Shown here piece by piece: positions 1 through 9,102 of a stretch of DNA of 64,000 bases; position 1 is the first letter of the stretch, and every line of letters begins with the position of its first letter. The notes under the pieces are model-generated. The model did no database searches, had not been told where the DNA came from, and saw only the letters and a list, made by a program, of their open reading frames with translations. This DNA is from Bacillus sp. es.034 (GTDB lineage Bacteria > Bacillota > Bacilli > Bacillales > Bacillaceae_B), in NCBI RefSeq assembly GCF_002563655.1, contig NZ_PDIY01000001.1, forward strand, positions 3,694,001-3,758,000, written 5' to 3'. A program made the position numbers and the translations under genes.

Positions 1-256
1 TATGATGTATGATATTCATGGTTTTAACTCCTAGGCAGGAAAAGATACTATTATTTTCCCCTTTAAGATCCGATTCAATCCTCTTTGAACCGTTTTACTG
101 AATTCATCGACCAAATGGCGCATCCTTCCATCCCCATTCAAAAAATACCGAGCTTAAAACCGAGGGAGGATTTACGTGCTCCCTTCAAGAAATATATATA
201 AAAGGGGATCAATCAGTTGCATCTCTGAATCCACACAGAAGAAAGGGAGAATCTTT

Positions 257-1096
257 ATGGTTAACAAGAACGATTCCATGGGGAATGAAGAAGTATATAC
301 GGATTTTATCAATAGGATGACATATGGTGAATATCTGGGGCTTGATACGTTATTGGGCAGTCAAAAGCGTTTATCCGGTCACCACGATGAAATGCTGTTC
401 ATTATCATCCACCAAGTCAGTGAACTATGGATGAAACTGATCCTGCATGAAACCAGGGCAAGCATCGCCTCCATTCAAAAAGGCGAACTGTCCCCGGCAT
501 TTAAAATGCTTGCCAGGGTTTCAAAGATACAATCCCAGATCATCCATGCATGGGACGTGTTATCGACCCTCACTCCATCAGAGTATGTCCAATTCAGGGA
601 CAGCCTTGGTCAAGCCTCCGGGTTTCAATCATATCAATACAGGATGATTGAATTCGCCCTGGGATATAAAACCAGCCATGTTCTTCAAATTTACAAAAAA
701 GATCCGGAATTATTAGCCCAGCTTACCGAAGCCTATGAGGCCCCTTCCCTTTATGATGTTTCCATCCTTGCTTTGGCGGGTGCCGGGTTGCCTATTCATG
801 AAGATGTGAAGAATCGTGATTATACAAAACCCTACAGTGAAGACCAGTCGGTACTTGAAGCCTGGACGACCGTCTATAAGAATCCAGATCAATATTGGGA
901 CCTTTATGAGTTGGCTGAAAAATTAATCGACATTGAGGATTGGCTTCAGCAATGGCGGTTCCGCCATATGAAAACAGTCGAAAGAATCATCGGTCACAAA
1001 ATGGGGACCGGTGGCTCAAGCGGTGTCGGGTATTTGAAAAAAGTGCTTGACCACCGCTTTTTCCCTGAGCTTTGGAATGTGCGCACGACCCTTTGA
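257..1096 (+). CDS. kynA: Tryptophan 2,3-dioxygenase
   Basis: Haem enzyme that opens the indole ring of L-tryptophan to N-formylkynurenine, the first step of the kynurenine pathway; cytosolic. The protein (279 aa from this start) opens with the family's typical [10 protein letters not shown] and [14 protein letters not shown] segments and has the haem-pocket region [19 protein letters not shown] at 176 extends the frame by 27 residues, but those do not look like the family, and ATG 257 has GGGAGA six bases upstream, so I use 257. The gene stands alone: no kynB or kynU is next to it, so the downstream pathway, if present, is elsewhere. Family assignment is secure; regulation is not visible. 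Confidence 0.93.
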   Translation: MVNKNDSMGNEEVYTDFINRMTYGEYLGLDTLLGSQKRLSGHHDEMLFIIIHQVSELWMKLILHETRASIASIQKGELSPAFKMLARVSKIQSQIIHAWDVLSTLTPSEYVQFRDSLGQASGFQSYQYRMIEFALGYKTSHVLQIYKKDPELLAQLTEAYEAPSLYDVSILALAGAGLPIHEDVKNRDYTKPYSEDQSVLEAWTTVYKNPDQYWDLYELAEKLIDIEDWLQQWRFRHMKTVERIIGHKMGTGGSSGVGYLKKVLDHRFFPELWNVRTTL

Positions 1097-1340
1097 TTCA
1101 GCTTTTACACATACTATTTTAAACGTTTTTAGAATACATGCACTATTCACATTCCTTTAGCCTATTTTTATTAATGGAAGTCCTCAGGGTTGCCATAAAT
1201 AAAATTACCTGATAATATGTAATAGAATTATTTTTGTTCGGAATGGAAGGATGGACAAAGTTTTTAAAGCTTTTCGCCTTGAAGTTACATGAGCAAGAAT
1301 AGTAATACATTGTGTGGAGAACACACGAGGAGGTAACATT

Positions 1341-1541
1341 ATGTTAGAAGGTACAGTTAAATGGTTTAACGCAGAAAAAGGTTTCGGATTCATCGAGCGC
1401 GAAGGTGGAGACGACGTGTTCGTACACTTCTCAGCTATTCAAGGCGAAGGATTCAAAACTTTAGAAGAAGGTCAAAAAGTTTCTTTTGAAATCGTTCAAG
1501 GAAACCGTGGAGACCAAGCAGCTAACGTTACTAAAGCATAA
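1341..1541 (+). CDS. cspB: Cold-shock protein, CspB type
   Basis: Small single-domain OB-fold protein (66 aa) that binds single-stranded nucleic acids and acts as an RNA chaperone. RNP1 (KGFGFIE) and RNP2 (DVFVHF) are intact. The start ATG 1341 has GAGGAGG eight bases upstream; an in-frame upstream ATG at 1314 would add nine residues unlike the family. The mRNA leader before the gene is long and AT-rich, as is usual for csp genes, but I cannot define a cold-box. A second paralogue lies on the opposite strand at 16017. The symbol is by best resemblance and could equally be cspC. Confidence 0.93.
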   Translation: MLEGTVKWFNAEKGFGFIEREGGDDVFVHFSAIQGEGFKTLEEGQKVSFEIVQGNRGDQAANVTKA

Positions 1542-1554
1542 TTTATGCTTACGG

Positions 1555-1582
1555 AAAGACTCTACTCTGTAGAGTCTTTTTT
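1555..1582 (+). terminator. Intrinsic terminator of csp
   Basis: Perfect 11-bp stem (AAAGACTCTAC / GTAGAGTCTTT) with a three-base TCT loop followed by a T run; directly after the csp stop codon. Confidence 0.93.
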
Positions 1583-1646
1583 CTTTGCCATCCACTCACA
1601 TAGTGTATACAATATTCTTAACTAGTTTTCTGGGAGGATTCTATGT

Positions 1647-2090
1647 ATGGCAAAACACTCGTTTCATATCTCGACTGAATGGCCGGGTCTCAGGAATGAT
1701 ACAGGCACCTTGAGCTCGGAACATTTTCATACGAAAATTTCGATCCCACCTGAAATGGACGGTCCAGGGATCGGGACAAATCCTGATGAAATGCTCCTTG
1801 GAGCTGCGGCTACCTGTTATATCATCACGCTTGCAGCGATGCTGGAAAGAAGCCATATAGAAAAAAAAGACTTAACCATGACTTCCGAAGGAATTGTAGA
1901 GGTAGAAAAAGGGGTCATCACGTATAAAGAAATCATTCATCGGCCAATCCTGTCACTCGGTTCTACTGCCAGTGAGAAAGACATTGCACTTTCCAAGAAA
2001 TTAATGCTGAAAGCTGAACAGTCATGCATGATCACCCGTGCCCTCATGGGAAATGTATTGGTGAAGGTAGATCCAGAAATACATATGTAG
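1647..2090 (+). CDS. OsmC-family peroxidase-like protein
   Basis: A 147-aa OsmC/Ohr-fold protein. Members of this family reduce organic hydroperoxides with a reactive cysteine pair. Two cysteines sit in the expected contexts, C57 (GAAATCYIITL) and C127 (AEQSCMITRAL), matching the peroxidatic and resolving positions of the fold. The start ATG 1647 follows GGGAGG. It is monocistronic, flanked by the csp terminator and a convergent terminator. Substrate class (OsmC, Ohr or YhfA-like) cannot be decided by eye; the divergence from classical Ohr motifs favours a general OsmC-like assignment. Confidence 0.85.
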   Translation: MAKHSFHISTEWPGLRNDTGTLSSEHFHTKISIPPEMDGPGIGTNPDEMLLGAAATCYIITLAAMLERSHIEKKDLTMTSEGIVEVEKGVITYKEIIHRPILSLGSTASEKDIALSKKLMLKAEQSCMITRALMGNVLVKVDPEIHM

Positions 2091-2133
2091 CAAACAAAGA
2101 AGGGCATCCGACCGGATGCCCTTCTTTGTTTGC
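2090..2133. terminator. Bidirectional terminator, 21-bp perfect stem
   Basis: A perfect inverted repeat, 2090-2110 against 2113-2133, that begins on the last base of the OsmC-like stop codon and ends one base before the convergent DUF3243 stop codon. T-rich right arm and A-rich left arm allow it to work on both strands. Confidence 0.92.
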
Positions 2134-2463
2134 TCACGACTCTGCGTGAACAAGTTTCACGAGCATATGTGAAAGCATATGCTGTTCGTCTTTATTTCCC
2201 GCTTTCCATAATTCATATAACAGCTTCTCTTCCCTGTTTTTCGGTTCTTCATGAGCTGCAAGATAGTCCCCTACCTTCTGTGCTGCCTTTGCCTGCTGCT
2301 CTTCATTCATCCCAAGCTTATCTGCTAAGGAAACCTTGTCACCTAAGTATTTTTTGAAATGATCAAAGTTTGAAAGAATGTCCTCTTTTTTGTCCTGGGA
2401 CATGCGATCCATTGTACTGTCTACCTTCGACTCCATCTTTTCTTCTGTAGAATGATTTGCCAT
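2134..2463 (-). CDS. DUF3243 family protein
   Basis: A 109-aa hydrophilic, mostly helical protein of the DUF3243 type (YmfJ-like in Bacillus): the core reads KEDILSNFDHFKKYLGDKV followed by a lysine/glutamate-rich helix and LLYELWKAG. The function of the family is not known. I choose ATG 2463 because AGGAGAGG lies eight bases upstream; the frame is open for seven more residues to 2484 but without a suitable site. Transcribed toward the OsmC-like gene and sharing its terminator. No signal peptide or membrane segment. Confidence 0.8.
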   Translation of the reverse strand: MANHSTEEKMESKVDSTMDRMSQDKKEDILSNFDHFKKYLGDKVSLADKLGMNEEQQAKAAQKVGDYLAAHEEPKNREEKLLYELWKAGNKDEQHMLSHMLVKLVHAES

Positions 2464-2637
2464 GCAGCCAACCTCTCCTCTCACTAATCTACTATGTATA
2501 TTCCCAGCAGTGGAATTACTAAACCTTTATTTTCTTTTATTTGGAAAATACACTCGACTCTCTCTGTATAGTTTATTTCCTGCACGTAATGTGTAAACAA
2601 TACGGAGATAAAGCTAAACAACTTTTAAGGAGGACAA

Positions 2638-3381
2638 ATGAGTATGAGTTCAAAGAAGGTAGCGATCATTACGGGAGCAAGCAGTGGGATCGGACAGGCT
2701 ACAGCAAAGGAATTAGCTTCAAAGGATATGACGGTCATGCTTGCAGCGAGACGGGAAGAACGTTTAAAGGAATTGAAAAATGAAATAGAGCAAATGGGTG
2801 GAACGGCATTTTATCACGTTACAGATGTGACGAACGTCGAAGAAATGGAACAACTTGCGAAGAAAACCGATGAAGAAGCCGGCCGGATTGATGTATTGGT
2901 CAATAATGCAGGCCTCATGCCCCTTTCCCTTATAAACAAACGCAAAATCAAAGAATGGGATCAGATGGTCGACGTCAATATTAAAGGGGTACTCTATGGG
3001 ATATCCGCTGTTCTTCCTTATATGGAAGATCAGAAGTCAGGCCATATCATCAACATTTCATCCGTGGCCGGACATAAAGTGATGCCGGGCAGTTCAGTCT
3101 ACAGTGGGACCAAATATGCCGTCAGGGCGATTACAGAAGGCTTGAGACAGGAAATGAATGCATCGCATAACATTCGTACAACGATTATCTGTCCTGGAGC
3201 AGTTGCAACAGAACTGACTGAAACCATTACAGACGAAGATATCCTGGCCGCTTTCAAGGATCGGGATATGAAGCCCCTGGACAGTGAAAATATCGCCAAA
3301 GCGATTTCTTATGCCGTTTTGCAGCCGGATCATGTAGATGTCAATGAAATCATTGTACGCCCTACCCAGCAGGATATGTAA
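2638..3381 (+). CDS. Short-chain dehydrogenase/reductase (classical SDR)
   Basis: NAD(P)-dependent oxidoreductase of 247 aa with the classical SDR layout: TGASSGIG cofactor motif (residues 12-19), NNAG (89-92), catalytic Ser around 141-142, Tyr155 and Lys159 (YSGTK). Residues ARR after the second strand favour NADP(H). The start has AAGGAGG seven bases upstream. It is followed after 23 bases by an aldehyde dehydrogenase, so the two are likely cotranscribed and may act on an alcohol/aldehyde couple, but the substrate cannot be told from sequence. Confidence 0.88.
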   Translation: MSMSSKKVAIITGASSGIGQATAKELASKDMTVMLAARREERLKELKNEIEQMGGTAFYHVTDVTNVEEMEQLAKKTDEEAGRIDVLVNNAGLMPLSLINKRKIKEWDQMVDVNIKGVLYGISAVLPYMEDQKSGHIINISSVAGHKVMPGSSVYSGTKYAVRAITEGLRQEMNASHNIRTTIICPGAVATELTETITDEDILAAFKDRDMKPLDSENIAKAISYAVLQPDHVDVNEIIVRPTQQDM

Positions 3382-3404
3382 ACAACAAGGAGGAAATGAT
3401 TTTT

Positions 3405-4871
3405 ATGAATACACAATTTGACAAACTTTTCATCAATGGTGAATGGCTTGATGGAAGCAGTGATAATACAATACCGAATCAGAATCCCTATGACCATAAT
3501 GAAATCGGATCCATTAAAGCTGCCAGTAAAGAAGATCTCGATAAAGCGTATCACTCAGCACAGGAAGCCCAAAAATCCTGGGCAAATGAGCTTCCTCAAA
3601 CAAAGAGAGCCATTATGGAAAAGGCGGTCTCTGTTGTTGAAGAAAATAAGGATTTAATCATTGAATGGCTCATCAAGGAGTCCGGCAGTACGTATATGAA
3701 AGCTGCAGGGGAAGTAACTGTCTCCATTAACAGCATGAAGGAAGCTGCAACGTATCCTTATAGGATGGAAGGGAAAATCCTGCCTTCCCAAGTTCCCGGT
3801 AAGGAAAACAGGGTGTACAGGGCACCCCTTGGAGTCGTCGGCATCATCAGCCCATGGAATTTCCCCTTCCATCTGGCTGTACGCTCCATTGCGACTGCTT
3901 TGGCTACCGGCAACGGGGTTGTGGTTAAGCCAGCTACACATACCCCTGTGACTGGCGGGTTATTATTTGCAAGTATATTTGAAGAAGCCGGACTTCCCAA
4001 AGGACTTCTCAATGTTGTAGTAGGAAAAGGGTCGGAAATCGGGGATGATATCGTTACACACCCCATCCCCCGCTTGATTTCCTTTACAGGATCTACGGAA
4101 GTGGGACGCCGCATCGGGGAACTTGCAGGGAAAAACCTTAAGAAAACGGCGTTGGAGCTCGGTGGAAATAATGTCTTTATCGTACTTGATGATGCAGACC
4201 TTGATCAGGCAGTTGAATCAGCCCTTTTCGGTAAATTCTATCACCAGGGTCAAATATGCATGAGCATCAATCGGATCATGGTTCAACAAGGGATGTATGA
4301 TAAGTTCGTGGATGCCTTCGTTTCCAGGGTGAAAGAATTACATGTTGGAGATCCCTCGGACAAAAAGACACATATCGGTCCTTTGATCGATCAAAATCAA
4401 GTAGACCGGATATTGAAGGATATTGAAAGCAGCAAGGAAATGGGCGCTGAAGTGGTTCTTGGAGGAAATGCAGAAAAGAACTTATTATATCCCACAGTTC
4501 TGACCCATGTGACAAATTCAATGCCGATTGCAAAGAATGAAATTTTCGGACCAGTGGCAGCCATCATTCCTTTCGAATCCGAAGAAAAAGTTGTGGGGCT
4601 TGCTAATGAACACCCATACGGCTTAAGCGGCGCAGTCCATTCTTCATCCATCGAAAGAGCGACGAATGTGGCTCATCAAGTGGAAACCGGGATGATTCAT
4701 ATCAATGACGAACCTGTGAATGACGAGCCACATATGCCATTCGGTGGAGAAAAAGATTCAGGGCTGGGACGCTTTAACGGAGAATGGGCCCTTGAAGAAT
4801 TCACGACGGTGAAATGGGTGGCCGTTCAACATAAAAGAAGGGATTATGGTCCTTTCATTGAAAAAAGATAA
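3405..4871 (+). CDS. NAD(P)-dependent aldehyde dehydrogenase
   Basis: Oxidises an aldehyde to the acid; 488 aa, normal family length. Visible motifs are the cofactor region WNFPFHL, FTGSTEVGRR, catalytic Glu about residue 251 in LELGGNN, and the nucleophile Cys about 285 in GQICMS. It resembles the vanillin/benzaldehyde dehydrogenase group (B. subtilis YfmT-like), which fits a role on aromatic or other lipophilic aldehydes, an inference only. ATG 3396 is only two bases from AAGGAGG, so ATG 3405 is preferred. Likely operon with the SDR upstream. Confidence 0.9.
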   Translation: MNTQFDKLFINGEWLDGSSDNTIPNQNPYDHNEIGSIKAASKEDLDKAYHSAQEAQKSWANELPQTKRAIMEKAVSVVEENKDLIIEWLIKESGSTYMKAAGEVTVSINSMKEAATYPYRMEGKILPSQVPGKENRVYRAPLGVVGIISPWNFPFHLAVRSIATALATGNGVVVKPATHTPVTGGLLFASIFEEAGLPKGLLNVVVGKGSEIGDDIVTHPIPRLISFTGSTEVGRRIGELAGKNLKKTALELGGNNVFIVLDDADLDQAVESALFGKFYHQGQICMSINRIMVQQGMYDKFVDAFVSRVKELHVGDPSDKKTHIGPLIDQNQVDRILKDIESSKEMGAEVVLGGNAEKNLLYPTVLTHVTNSMPIAKNEIFGPVAAIIPFESEEKVVGLANEHPYGLSGAVHSSSIERATNVAHQVETGMIHINDEPVNDEPHMPFGGEKDSGLGRFNGEWALEEFTTVKWVAVQHKRRDYGPFIEKR

Positions 4872-4872
4872 C

Positions 4873-4903
4873 AAAAAGCGAGTCATGCCGACTCGCTTTT
4901 TTT
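4873..4903. terminator. Bidirectional terminator
   Basis: Stem AAAAAGCGAGTC / GACTCGCTTTTT, loop ATGCC, between the convergent aldehyde dehydrogenase and nrdB genes; U tracts are available on both strands. Confidence 0.92.
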
Positions 4904-4913
4904 ATGTCACACT

Positions 4914-5951
4914 TTACAGATCATCAAATCCATTTGCATCCGAAGTTTTCGTGTATTGCCTTGATTTTTGTTCAAAGAAATCGGTCTTTCCCCTATCGAC
5001 TTCCTGATACGCTATGATCCATTTAAGGGGATTCGTTCTGTACCCCTCGAATGGTTCGTCAAAACCTAATTGCTTCGCTCTTTTATTGGCCATGAACTTA
5101 ATATAATCCTCCAAATCACTCATCAGAAGCCCTTCCACATGGGATCCAATGATCTCCCTCCCCCATTCCATTTCGAGGTGCGCTGCCTGCTTAAATGTTT
5201 CCATCCCGAATGTACGCAGTTCTTCCGTCTGATATGCGGGATTTTCATTCAACACTTCTTTAAATATTTTTTCGAACAAGCCGACATGAAGCTGTTCGTC
5301 ACGATTGATATAGTTGATCATCGTGCTGGTTGCGACCATCTTTTGATTTCTTGCTAAATGATAGAAAAAAGCAAAACCTGAATAGAAGAACAATCCTTCC
5401 AGGACGACATCATAAATGATTGACTTTAATAGATTCTGAACAGTCGGTGATTCAACAAATTCTTTATAGCCATTTGTGATAAATTCATTCCTTTTCAATA
5501 GAATGGGATCGTTCTTCCAAAAGTCAAACACTTCATTTTGCTCTCTTTTTGACACGATGCTGGATAACACATAGCTGTAGGAATGGTTATGCACGACTTC
5601 CTGCTGTGCCAGGATGATCATCAGGGCGTTTAAACTCGAATCCGTCAGATAATCTGCCACTTTTCCCGCATAATCGGTTTGAACACTATCAAGCAGCGCC
5701 AGGAGACCTATGATCTTAAGAAAGGATTCCTGCTCGTTCTCAGGTAAAGTAGGGAACTGCTTAATATCTTTAGCCATATTGATTTCAAAAGGGGTCCAGA
5801 AATTCCCGAGCATCCTTTTATATTTTGGGTAGGCCCAGGGAAATCGAACGTCATCCCAGTTTAATATATTGGAACTTTTCCCGTTTACGATACCCGTTGA
5901 TTTATTTGGGGCCAGTGAATCAATCAGGACCCGCTGTTTCAATTCTTCCAT
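4914..5951 (-). CDS. nrdB: Class I ribonucleotide reductase, small (beta) subunit
   Basis: Radical-generating subunit (345 aa) of the oxygen-dependent ribonucleotide reductase. The metal ligands of the ferritin-like fold are recognisable: Asp88, Glu118 and His121 (QEVVHNHSYSY), Glu185 (LEGLFF), Glu219 and His222 (RDEQLH), and the expected radical Tyr125. A longer reading to 5996 runs into nrdA; ATG 5951 follows GGGGAGGAAGAGGGAGA and starts 17 bases after the nrdA stop, so the two genes form one operon. Metal use (Fe2 or Mn2) cannot be told. The C-terminus ends GFDDL, the usual kind of acidic tail that docks on the alpha subunit. Confidence 0.93.
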   Translation of the reverse strand: MEELKQRVLIDSLAPNKSTGIVNGKSSNILNWDDVRFPWAYPKYKRMLGNFWTPFEINMAKDIKQFPTLPENEQESFLKIIGLLALLDSVQTDYAGKVADYLTDSSLNALMIILAQQEVVHNHSYSYVLSSIVSKREQNEVFDFWKNDPILLKRNEFITNGYKEFVESPTVQNLLKSIIYDVVLEGLFFYSGFAFFYHLARNQKMVATSTMINYINRDEQLHVGLFEKIFKEVLNENPAYQTEELRTFGMETFKQAAHLEMEWGREIIGSHVEGLLMSDLEDYIKFMANKRAKQLGFDEPFEGYRTNPLKWIIAYQEVDRGKTDFFEQKSRQYTKTSDANGFDDL

Positions 5952-5967
5952 TCTCCCTCTTCCTCCC

Positions 5968-8205
5968 CTAGCTATGACAGCTTTCGCATTCTTCAAAGTT
6001 GGATACGCTCGTTGACCTTACATAATAAGTGGTCTTCAATCCGGACTTCCATGCATCCAGATGAAGATCCAATAAATCTTTAGCCTTGATGTCATTTCGC
6101 ACATACAGATTAAATGAAATCCCCTGATCGATATGTCTCTGCCTCTTTTTGTTCTGTTCCACACTCCAATGTTGATCCACATGATAAGCGGTCTTGTAAT
6201 ACCAGGTTGTTTCAGGAGACAGATCGGGAGCGGTCACTGGAATCTTGTAATCTTTCTTTTCTTCTGAATACTGGAGACTGAATATCGGATCGATGCTCGC
6301 AGAGGAACCCGCAATGATCGAGGTTGAGGAATTGGGTGCTACCGCCATTAAATACCCATTGCGGATCCCTTTGTCTTTAATCCCATCCCTTAATTCAATC
6401 CATCTTTCACTTGCATATTCCCTTTTTAGAAAATATTCTCCTGTCGACCAGTCCGAATCGTCGAAATAAGGATAGCTTCCTTTTTCTTTTGCCAGTTCAT
6501 GGCTTGCCTTTATCGTGTAAAATGCAATCTCTTCATAAAGGGAATCACAATAGTCGACCGCCTGACTGCTTTCCCACTTCAATCCCTTCAAGGCAAGGAG
6601 ATGATGCCATCCGAATGTCCCTAATCCGATCCCCCTGTACCTCTGATTGGTGATCCGGGCCTGCAGGACGGGAAGATCGTTTAAGTCAATCACATTATCA
6701 AGCAATCTTACGGCTATTGACACCACTCTCTCAAGCTCATCATTCATTATGGTCTTGGCTAAAGAAATGGATGCAAGATTGCAAACGACATAATCTCCCG
6801 GAGACTTATACGTGACGATCTTCCCATCCCGGATCACCTCTTCTTCCATCACAGTCGCACTCATATTCTGGGCGATTTCCGTACATAAGTTACTGCAGTA
6901 GATCATTCCTTTATGAGAATTTGCATTCAAACGGTTTACTCTATCTCGGTAAAACATATATGGGGTCCCCGTTTCAAGCTGGGAGATCATGATCCGCTTA
7001 AAAATATCGATTGCCGGTACCACTTCCCTTGAAAGGATAGGATGAGCTACACACTCCCAGTACTTGTGCCGGAATGATCCATCGCCTTTTGTTTCATCAT
7101 AGAAATCTTCCAATGAATAGCCCATGATAGTTTTCACTTCATGGGGATCGAATAAATACCAATCTTTCCGCTTCTCCACCCGCTCCATAAATAAGTCCGG
7201 TATAGAGACCCCTGTGAAGAGGTCATGGGTCCGCTGTCTTTCGTCCCCATTGTTTAACCGGGTATCCAGAAATGGAAAGATATCTTTGTGCCATACGTCT
7301 AAATATACGGCAATCGCACCCTGGCGCTGCCCTAATTGATCGACGGAAACAGCCGTATTATTCAGTTGTTTCATCCAAGGTATGACCCCGGAGCTCACTC
7401 CTTTAAAGCCCTTTATATTACTCCCTCTGCTACGGACCTTCCCTAAATAAATCCCAAGTCCCCCTCCATTCTTACTAAGAGTGGAAACGTCAGTATTACT
7501 GTCATAAATGCTTCTTAAATCATCTTCCACTGTATCAATGAAACAGCTGGATAACTGGCCATGGCTTTTTCCTGCATTTGCAAATGTTGGGGTTGCCACG
7601 GTCATATACAAATTGGATAGTGCCCAGTAGGCTTCTTCAATCAAAGAGATTCTTTTTTCTTTTTCCTCATTCATGCATAATGTCATACTGATGACCATAA
7701 ATCGCTCTTGAGGAAGCTCCAGCACTTTTCCATTATGGGACTTTGTCAAATACCTCTCGGCCAGTGTAACGATCCCTATGTAAGTAAAGAGTTGATCCCT
7801 GTTGAAATCCAGTATGGAACCTAAGTAATCAACTTCTTCCTTGCTATATGAATCCAATAGTGACGGGGAATAAAGGTGAGCTTCAGTTAAATCTTTGACC
7901 ACCTGATAAAATGAGCTTGTTAGATTCTCTTCTGATTTCCCCCTCGAAAAAGAAATGCCCTCATATAAATCCTTGATGTACAAGGATGCTGCCACATAAG
8001 TCCACTCAGGTTCGAGCGCGGTGATACGTTCGATCGCTGTCAGGATCATGAAATGATGAAGCTGTTCTTTGGTCCATTCCTCCTGCTGGTTTGCATACTT
8101 GGTGATTTTCTTATCGAATTCTGTGAAATCCAGGTTGGGAAACTGTTTGCTAAGGCTGTGGAGAATCCCTTCCACTTCTTTTTGTTTGACCATTGTGAAT
8201 GTCAT
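5968..8205 (-). CDS. nrdA: Class I ribonucleotide reductase, large (alpha) subunit
   Basis: Catalytic subunit (745 aa) that reduces ribonucleoside diphosphates to deoxyribonucleotides. Active-site cysteines are visible at about C221 (QLSSCFIDT) and C441 within NLCTEI, with Asn439 and Glu443, and a C-terminal CxxC pair (ECESCHS) for re-reduction. The N-terminus lacks a recognisable ATP-cone, so dATP overall inhibition of the classical kind is unlikely (inference). ATG 8205 is preferred over 8262 because GGGAGGA is positioned seven bases upstream and the longer start lies inside the riboswitch terminator. First gene of nrdA-nrdB; expression is expected to fall when cobalamin is abundant. Confidence 0.94.
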   Translation of the reverse strand: MTFTMVKQKEVEGILHSLSKQFPNLDFTEFDKKITKYANQQEEWTKEQLHHFMILTAIERITALEPEWTYVAASLYIKDLYEGISFSRGKSEENLTSSFYQVVKDLTEAHLYSPSLLDSYSKEEVDYLGSILDFNRDQLFTYIGIVTLAERYLTKSHNGKVLELPQERFMVISMTLCMNEEKEKRISLIEEAYWALSNLYMTVATPTFANAGKSHGQLSSCFIDTVEDDLRSIYDSNTDVSTLSKNGGGLGIYLGKVRSRGSNIKGFKGVSSGVIPWMKQLNNTAVSVDQLGQRQGAIAVYLDVWHKDIFPFLDTRLNNGDERQRTHDLFTGVSIPDLFMERVEKRKDWYLFDPHEVKTIMGYSLEDFYDETKGDGSFRHKYWECVAHPILSREVVPAIDIFKRIMISQLETGTPYMFYRDRVNRLNANSHKGMIYCSNLCTEIAQNMSATVMEEEVIRDGKIVTYKSPGDYVVCNLASISLAKTIMNDELERVVSIAVRLLDNVIDLNDLPVLQARITNQRYRGIGLGTFGWHHLLALKGLKWESSQAVDYCDSLYEEIAFYTIKASHELAKEKGSYPYFDDSDWSTGEYFLKREYASERWIELRDGIKDKGIRNGYLMAVAPNSSTSIIAGSSASIDPIFSLQYSEEKKDYKIPVTAPDLSPETTWYYKTAYHVDQHWSVEQNKKRQRHIDQGISFNLYVRNDIKAKDLLDLHLDAWKSGLKTTYYVRSTSVSNFEECESCHS

Positions 8206-8242
8206 GATTCTTTCCTCCCGTTTCTTAATGTGGGAAGGAGTC

Positions 8243-8276
8243 AAAAAAAGCCCATCCTTCAAGAAGGACGGGCTTT
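8243..8276 (-). terminator. Riboswitch expression-platform terminator
   Basis: On the minus strand: 14-bp stem (plus-strand arms 8247-8260 and 8263-8276, one G-U type pair) followed by a run of U, placed between the cobalamin aptamer and the nrdA start codon. This is the expected OFF structure of a transcriptional riboswitch. Confidence 0.88.
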
Positions 8277-8349
8277 AAACAATACGGAGATATGAATAGA
8301 CCTAACGCCTATTGTAATCCTCGCTTTATCCTCCCAATTCCCGAAGAAG

Positions 8350-8524
8350 ATAACACGTGTTAAATAAGGCAGGTCTCCTGACTTGCGCTTCACTCTACTC
8401 TAAGGCCTTCCCATCGATACGACAGTGGCAGTTCCTTATTTCGTCAGCACATACAGTTGCGGGGACAGCTCCGGATTCTCACCGGATTCCCTTTTAAGTC
8501 TCATCAGACACCTTATTTACAGGT
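8350..8524 (-). promoter_or_regulatory. Cobalamin (B12) riboswitch
   Basis: Read on the minus strand the segment holds the diagnostic conserved blocks in order: AATAAGGTGTC near 8518-8508, GGGAATCCGGTGAGAATCCGG, GCTGTCCCCGCAACTGT, GGAACTGCCACTG (B12 box), GGGAAGGCC, AAGTCAGGAGACCTGCC and the closing CTTATTT arm near 8361. Both arms of the closing P1 helix (AATAAGG / CCTTATT) are present. It is followed by an intrinsic terminator and then nrdA, so binding of adenosylcobalamin should stop transcription of the B12-independent reductase. Confidence 0.96.
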
Positions 8525-9102
8525 TATAATCAATATATAGTTACTAAAATACTATTAGACACCAAATGTTGTGTCCTTAACTATCATATATGATTCAAAA
8601 TGAATTTACAAGTAAATCTATTCATTTTTATTTTTACAAAAATGGACCATGGAATATGCTTATAATTATTATTTTCCTTGAAAAGGAGAGAAGAAGATGG
8701 AATAGTGCCTCCAAACGGACAGTTCTCCGTCCTCATTTACTTATATGTGGGTTGAGGGAAATGGAGTTCATCTCTATAATCCAAATAGAAGGTTGTTTGA
8801 CAGTATTCTTTGGTCCCCAATATTTTTGATAGGTTGTTTAAATGGAGAAAGACTCGATTTAAACAACCTCTTTTTTTTGAAAGGATGTATGTAATAATCC
8901 TTCTGCTTAATCACCATAGTAGAAATGATACCCCCTATATATGTCAGTGTATTAAAGAAGAAACAGCCTTTTACCCGTGTTTCATCCAGATTACAATCAA
9001 TACTTTTTGACCTAAATGCTTTCTTTTTGCAGGTTTTTCATTTACAATGCCCATTAAGTGATTTTTTTAGAAATCACACCTTAGTTCTGAAAGGAGTCTA
9101 TT
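8525..9102. other. 578-base intergenic region, unexplained
   Basis: Between the riboswitch promoter and the SurA-N lipoprotein I find no convincing reading frame: the few open frames lack ribosome binding sites and show AT-biased, low-complexity translations. It does contain a strong terminator (8831-8878) with no visible gene in front of it, and a TTGACA hexamer near 8797. It may hold a small RNA or the remains of a gene. Confidence 0.5.
8831..8878 (+). terminator. Orphan intrinsic terminator
   Basis: Thirteen-bp stem (AGGTTGTTTAAAT / ATTTAAACAACCT, arms 8831-8843 and 8857-8869) with a 13-base loop and then eight T. No coding gene is found upstream on this strand until the riboswitch region. 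Confidence 0.8.

Noticed and set aside
1..256. Region before kynA
   Set aside because: No gene, promoter or structured RNA could be supported.
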